From Nitriliruptoraceae bacterium (GTDB lineage: Bacteria; Actinomycetota; Nitriliruptoria; Nitriliruptorales; Nitriliruptoraceae), in contig SKLC01000208.1 in the NCBI GenBank assembly GCA_007123425.1, positions 1-7,783 on the forward strand: 7,783 nucleotides of DNA, written 5' to 3'. Below are positions 5,193 to 7,783 of the stretch, in pieces; the first letter of the stretch is position 1, and every line of letters starts with the position of its first letter. The translations under genes were made by a program, and so were the position numbers. A model generated the notes under the pieces. The model ran no database searches and was not told the DNA's origin. It was given only the letters and a program-made list of their open reading frames with translations.

Positions 5193-5894
5193 ATGCCGAT
5201 CGAGACCATCCCCGACCACGTGGCCATCGCGGTCCACGACATCGACGCCGCCGCGCCGCGCTGGCACGACCAGCTCGGAGGCGGCTGGCAGAGCGACGAC
5301 GCCGAGGTCCTGGACGTGCCGGTCGCGATCCGGCAGATGGTCTTCGCCAACGACGGCAAGCTCGAGCTGTGGCAGCCCTACGGGGAGGGCTTCGCGACGC
5401 GGTTCATGGAGCGCTACGGGCCGCGGGTGCACCACGTGACCCTGAAGGTCGCCGACGCGCTGCTGCCGGCCGTCGAGACCCTTCGCTCCGAGGGCTACGA
5501 CGTCGTCGACGTCTCCACCGAGGGCGGATGGCACGAGGCCTACCTGCGCCCCTCGCAGGTGGGCGGCATGATCGTCCAGGTCGCCTGGTCCGAGAAGAGC
5601 GACGAGGCGTGGATGGCGGAGACCGGCTACGTGCCCGAGGCCCCCCGGGGGGACGCGGCGCTGCTCGGTCCCACCCTGACCCACCCCGACCTCGATGCCG
5701 CCGAGCGGCTGTGGACCGCCCTCGGCGGCACGGTGACCCGGGACGAGGACGTCCTGACGATCTCGTGGCCGGGCCACGTGCTCGACATCCGGATCGAGCA
5801 CGGCCCCACCGCGGGCCCGCTGGGTCTGCGCTTCGCCAACGTCGACCCGCTGCCGGCCGACGACATCACCGGGCCGCCCGTGCTCGTCGAGTGA
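5193..5894 (+). CDS. VOC superfamily (glyoxalase-like) protein, second tandem copy
   Basis: This 233-residue protein is a paralog of the preceding gene; my gapless hand alignment gives about 138 identical positions (59%). The putative metal positions are the same: H9 (PDHVAIAV), E58 (KLELWQP), H81 (HHVTLKV) and Q129 (MIVQVAW). The most conserved blocks are GPRVHHVTLKV, EGYDVVDV, TEGGWHE, LRPSQVGG and LLGPTLTHPDLDAAERLW. Residues 32-46, 141-146, 181-190 and the C-terminus diverge, so the two proteins may differ in substrate pocket or may pair as a heterodimer (inference). GAGG lies five bases before the ATG. The 124-base upstream gap has a hairpin and a G-quadruplex motif but no TA dinucleotide, so expression from the first gene's promoter is likely. 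It converges with the ferritin-VIT gene. Confidence 0.9.
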   Translation: MPIETIPDHVAIAVHDIDAAAPRWHDQLGGGWQSDDAEVLDVPVAIRQMVFANDGKLELWQPYGEGFATRFMERYGPRVHHVTLKVADALLPAVETLRSEGYDVVDVSTEGGWHEAYLRPSQVGGMIVQVAWSEKSDEAWMAETGYVPEAPRGDAALLGPTLTHPDLDAAERLWTALGGTVTRDEDVLTISWPGHVLDIRIEHGPTAGPLGLRFANVDPLPADDITGPPVLVE

Positions 5895-5909
5895 CGTGCC
5901 CGCGCCCCT

Positions 5910-5926
5910 GTCGCCGGCACGGCGGC
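5910..5926. terminator. Hairpin between convergent VOC and ferritin-VIT genes
   Basis: GTCGCCG at 5910-5916 pairs with CGGCGGC at 5920-5926 around a 3-base loop (7 bp including one G-T pair). It fills the 33-base gap between the two convergent stop codons, and outer GTGACG/CGTCAC arms (5891-5896 and 5926-5931) partly enclose it. No U-tract; a likely bidirectional terminator. Confidence 0.4.
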
Positions 5927-5927
5927 G

Positions 5928-7004
5928 TCACACGCCCGCGCCGATGAGGCTGCCGAGCAGGTAGGTCAGCGTGGCGGCGCCGGCGCCGATGGCCAGCTGC
6001 CGCGTGCCCGCCAGCAGCATCGGGCGGTAGGTGACCACGCTGATCAGCGCGCCGACCACGAACAGGGCCAGGGCGGACAGGGCCATGGCCCACACGAACG
6101 CCGCCGTGCCCGAGCCCAGGACGTAGGGCAGCACCGGCACGGAGGCGCCCACCACGAACGCGGCGAAGTTCGACCCGGCGGCCTGCCACGGCGAGCCCAG
6201 CGCCTGGGGGTCGAAGCCCAGCTTCTCGCTCGCCAGCAGCCGCGCCGCCGACTCGGGCTCGGCCAGCACCTCCTGGGCGGCCACCTCGGCCCGGTCCAGC
6301 GACAGCCCCTGCGCGCGGAAGAGCAGCGCGAGCTCGTGGGCGCCGTGCTCCGGCAGGACCCCGAGGTGCTCCGTGTCGAGCTCCACCGCGCCCTCCCACA
6401 GCTCGCGCTGGGAGGTCACCGAGATCCACTCCCCGATGCCCATCGACAGCGAGCCGCCCAGCAGCCCGGCGAGGCCGGCGAGCAGGATCGTCTGGTCGCT
6501 CGCCTGCCCGCCGGCCACGCCCATCACCAGGGCGAGGTTGGACACCAGCCCGTCGTTGGCGCCGAAGGTCCCGGCCCGCAGCGACCCCGACGTGCGGGTG
6601 CGCCAGGTCGGAAAGAGGCTGGAGACCACCCGGGCGTGGACCCGCTCGTCGACCACCATCTGGTCCGGCGCTGCCGGCTCCTCGTCGTAGCGGGAGATCT
6701 CGGCGGCCTCCTGGCGCTCCAGCAGCGGCACCACCGCCTTGAGGCCCAACCGCCGCGCGATGACGGTCAGGGCGCGGGCGCGCCAGCCCGGGCTGCTGTT
6801 GGCGACCGCGGGACGGGGCTCGCCGAGCTCCTCGAGGCGGTCGGCCCAGTGGGCGGCGTGCCGCTCCTCGGCGTCGGCCAGCCCCAGCAGGATCCGTCGT
6901 GCCTCGCCGTCCGCCCGCTGGGCCATCGCGCGGTAGACGGCAGCGGCGTCGCGCTCGTCGGCCAGGTGCCGGTGATAGCGACGTCTGAGGTTGCGGTCGA
7001 CCAC
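5928..7004 (-). CDS. Ferritin-like domain fused to VIT1/CCC1 iron/manganese transporter (MbfA-like)
   Basis: This is a 358-residue two-part protein. Residues 1-130 are a rubrerythrin/ferritin-like four-helix domain. Likely di-iron ligands are E17 (ADERDAAAVY), E46 with H49 (EERH), E99 and E102 (ERQEAAE), and E120 with H123 (DERVH). Residues 140-358 are a VIT1/CCC1 membrane domain with about five helices: near 146-165 (DGLVSNLALVMGVAGG), 172-195 (GGSLSMGIGEWIS), 281-299, 303-325 and 334-356. The loop between helices 2 and 3 is rich in Glu, as in the cytoplasmic metal-collecting domain of plant VIT1. Characterised MbfA proteins of this architecture export iron and protect against peroxide; the same role is inferred. 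GTG start, with AAGGTG seven bases upstream. It lies 110 bases downstream of the dnaE2-like gene on the same strand. Confidence 0.93.
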   Translation of the reverse strand: MVDRNLRRRYHRHLADERDAAAVYRAMAQRADGEARRILLGLADAEERHAAHWADRLEELGEPRPAVANSSPGWRARALTVIARRLGLKAVVPLLERQEAAEISRYDEEPAAPDQMVVDERVHARVVSSLFPTWRTRTSGSLRAGTFGANDGLVSNLALVMGVAGGQASDQTILLAGLAGLLGGSLSMGIGEWISVTSQRELWEGAVELDTEHLGVLPEHGAHELALLFRAQGLSLDRAEVAAQEVLAEPESAARLLASEKLGFDPQALGSPWQAAGSNFAAFVVGASVPVLPYVLGSGTAAFVWAMALSALALFVVGALISVVTYRPMLLAGTRQLAIGAGAATLTYLLGSLIGAGV

Positions 7005-7039
7005 GGGGCCACACCTTGTTCCGGGGCGCTGATGAGGCG

Positions 7040-7045
7040 AGTATG
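7040..7045 (-). promoter_or_regulatory. Possible -10 box for the ferritin-VIT gene
   Basis: The minus strand reads CATACT, four of six matches to TATAAT, 35 bases before the GTG. It does not follow the TA(C/G)(C/G)(C/G)T form seen at other starts here, and there is no clear -35 box. Co-transcription with the upstream polymerase gene is the alternative. Confidence 0.25.
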
Positions 7046-7114
7046 TCGTACACGCCGCCGGGCCGGGGAAGAGGGAGCATCACCGTGTGCCGCAGCATCG
7101 GCGGCCGGGACGCG

Positions 7115-7783
7115 TCAGCGGCTGCCCCGACCGAACTCGGAGGCCTGCAGCCCGGCGGGCCGGGTCGGCTGCCGCTCATGGGGCGCCGGCGTGCCCCGCT
7201 CGGCGAGGGCACGCTCCAGCCACCCCTGCTGCCAGGCGCGCCAGAGCCGCGAGAGATCCCAGGCGCGCGTGCCGGTGACCGTGGCCGTGCGCCCGCCCCG
7301 GAAGGAGACCCGACCCTCGGCGACCAGCAGCCAGGCGTGCCGCACGGACCAGGCGCAGTCGGGCAGCGCACGCTCGAAGTAGGTGGTCTGGGTCGATCCC
7401 GTGCGGTCGTCGAGGGAGAGGAACAGCACCCGCTGCCCTGAGCGCTGCGCCGGGGACTGCACGGCGACCTTCACCCCGGCGACGCGCACGCGCTCGCGCT
7501 CCTCGCACCGCTCGAGCTCGCAGGCCCGCGTGACGCCCAGCACCTCGAGCAGCGGCTCGTAGAAGGCGAGCACGTGCCGGCTGACGTCCAGCCCCGTGGC
7601 AGCCAGCTCCGCACGCACCCGGCTCGCCGGGGTGGCGGCCGGCAGCCGCGGCTCGTGGTCGGCGTGCAGATCCAGGGAGATCTGCTCCGAGCTGGGCCCG
7701 GCGTCCCCTCGCCGCCGGGCACGCCCGTGCCACAGCTCCTCGACGCCGAGCCGGAGCGCGCGCCGGTCACGCGGCCCGCCGCG
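7115..7783 (-). CDS. dnaE2: DnaE2-type error-prone DNA polymerase, C-terminal part (truncated by window edge)
   Basis: The frame is open from the right edge to TGA at 7115-7117, giving 222 visible C-terminal residues. A GTG at 7618 is internal and not the start. The segment ATGLDVSRHVLAFYEPLL matches the tail of C-family polymerase alpha subunits, where DnaE2 proteins have a GLS-RHP-like sequence. It is followed by an OB-fold: VRVAGVKVAVQSPAQRSG, then LFLSLDDRTGSTQTTYF and a HAWLLVAEG strand. This VAG...Q.P..SG...FL.L.D.TG pattern is characteristic of actinobacterial DnaE2, not the replicative DnaE1. The protein would do low-fidelity translesion synthesis, in other bacteria with ImuA'/ImuB partners, none of which is visible here. 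The catalytic PHP and palm domains and the promoter lie outside. The last 30 or so residues are poorly conserved and basic. Confidence 0.82.
   Translation of the reverse strand, partial: RGGPRDRRALRLGVEELWHGRARRRGDAGPSSEQISLDLHADHEPRLPAATPASRVRAELAATGLDVSRHVLAFYEPLLEVLGVTRACELERCEERERVRVAGVKVAVQSPAQRSGQRVLFLSLDDRTGSTQTTYFERALPDCAWSVRHAWLLVAEGRVSFRGGRTATVTGTRAWDLSRLWRAWQQGWLERALAERGTPAPHERQPTRPAGLQASEFGRGSR

Noticed and set aside
7005..7114. SOS box or terminator between the dnaE2-like and ferritin-VIT genes
   Set aside because: No GAACNNNNGTTC match is present, and the only hairpin (7089-7105, 5-bp stem with a 7-base loop) is too weak to call.
5866..7371. 501-codon - strand frame
   Set aside because: It is an alternative frame over the ferritin-VIT gene; the real frame shows all ferritin and VIT motifs.
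1..7783. CRISPR array, insertion sequence, tRNA or rRNA
   Set aside because: No regularly spaced direct repeats, transposase motifs, terminal inverted repeats, or tRNA- or rRNA-like segments could be found by reading either strand.

Overview
This is a very GC-rich window with GTG and ATG starts, arginine-rich and lysine-poor proteins, a DUF3040 membrane protein and an actinobacterial-style error-prone polymerase. Together these point to the chromosome of an actinobacterium, possibly a deep-branching class, but the sequence alone does not fix the lineage. I see no mobile element, CRISPR array, rRNA or tRNA, and no gene-free stretch longer than 300 bases.

Layout: (1) 1-327, + strand, the C-terminal end of an unidentified protein that may be a DUF4129/transglutaminase-type tail. 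(2) 400-711, - strand, a DUF3040 two-helix membrane protein. (3) 855-1649, - strand, a crotonase-fold enoyl-CoA hydratase/isomerase. (4) 1824-2558, + strand, a cysteine- and acid-rich protein that probably binds metal. (5) 2567-2863, - strand, a small secreted protein with two 24-residue repeats. (6) 2949-4223, - strand, DNA polymerase IV (dinB) with a good LexA/SOS box in its promoter. (7, 8) 4364-5068 and 5193-5894, + strand, two tandemly duplicated VOC-fold (glyoxalase/dioxygenase superfamily) proteins. (9) 5928-7004, - strand, a ferritin-like domain fused to a VIT1/CCC1 iron/manganese transporter (MbfA-like). (10) 7115-7783, - strand, the C-terminal part of a DnaE2-type error-prone polymerase, cut by the window edge.

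Most genes look like single transcription units. Several gene ends carry a GC-rich hairpin without a U-tract: 355-377, 821-846, 2554-2571, 5073-5098 and 5910-5926. Six gene starts have a TA(C/G)(C/G)(C/G)T hexamer 31-61 bases upstream that I read as the -10 box. The second VOC gene has no TA dinucleotide at all upstream, so it probably depends on transcription from the first.

Functionally, dinB and the dnaE2-like gene are translesion polymerases, and the ferritin-VIT protein would limit free iron, a source of oxidative DNA damage. This gives a loose stress-tolerance theme, but not a demonstrated system. The most striking non-coding items are the dinB SOS box, the 18-bp perfect palindrome joining two convergent stop codons, and a four-tract G-quadruplex motif just upstream of the second VOC gene.
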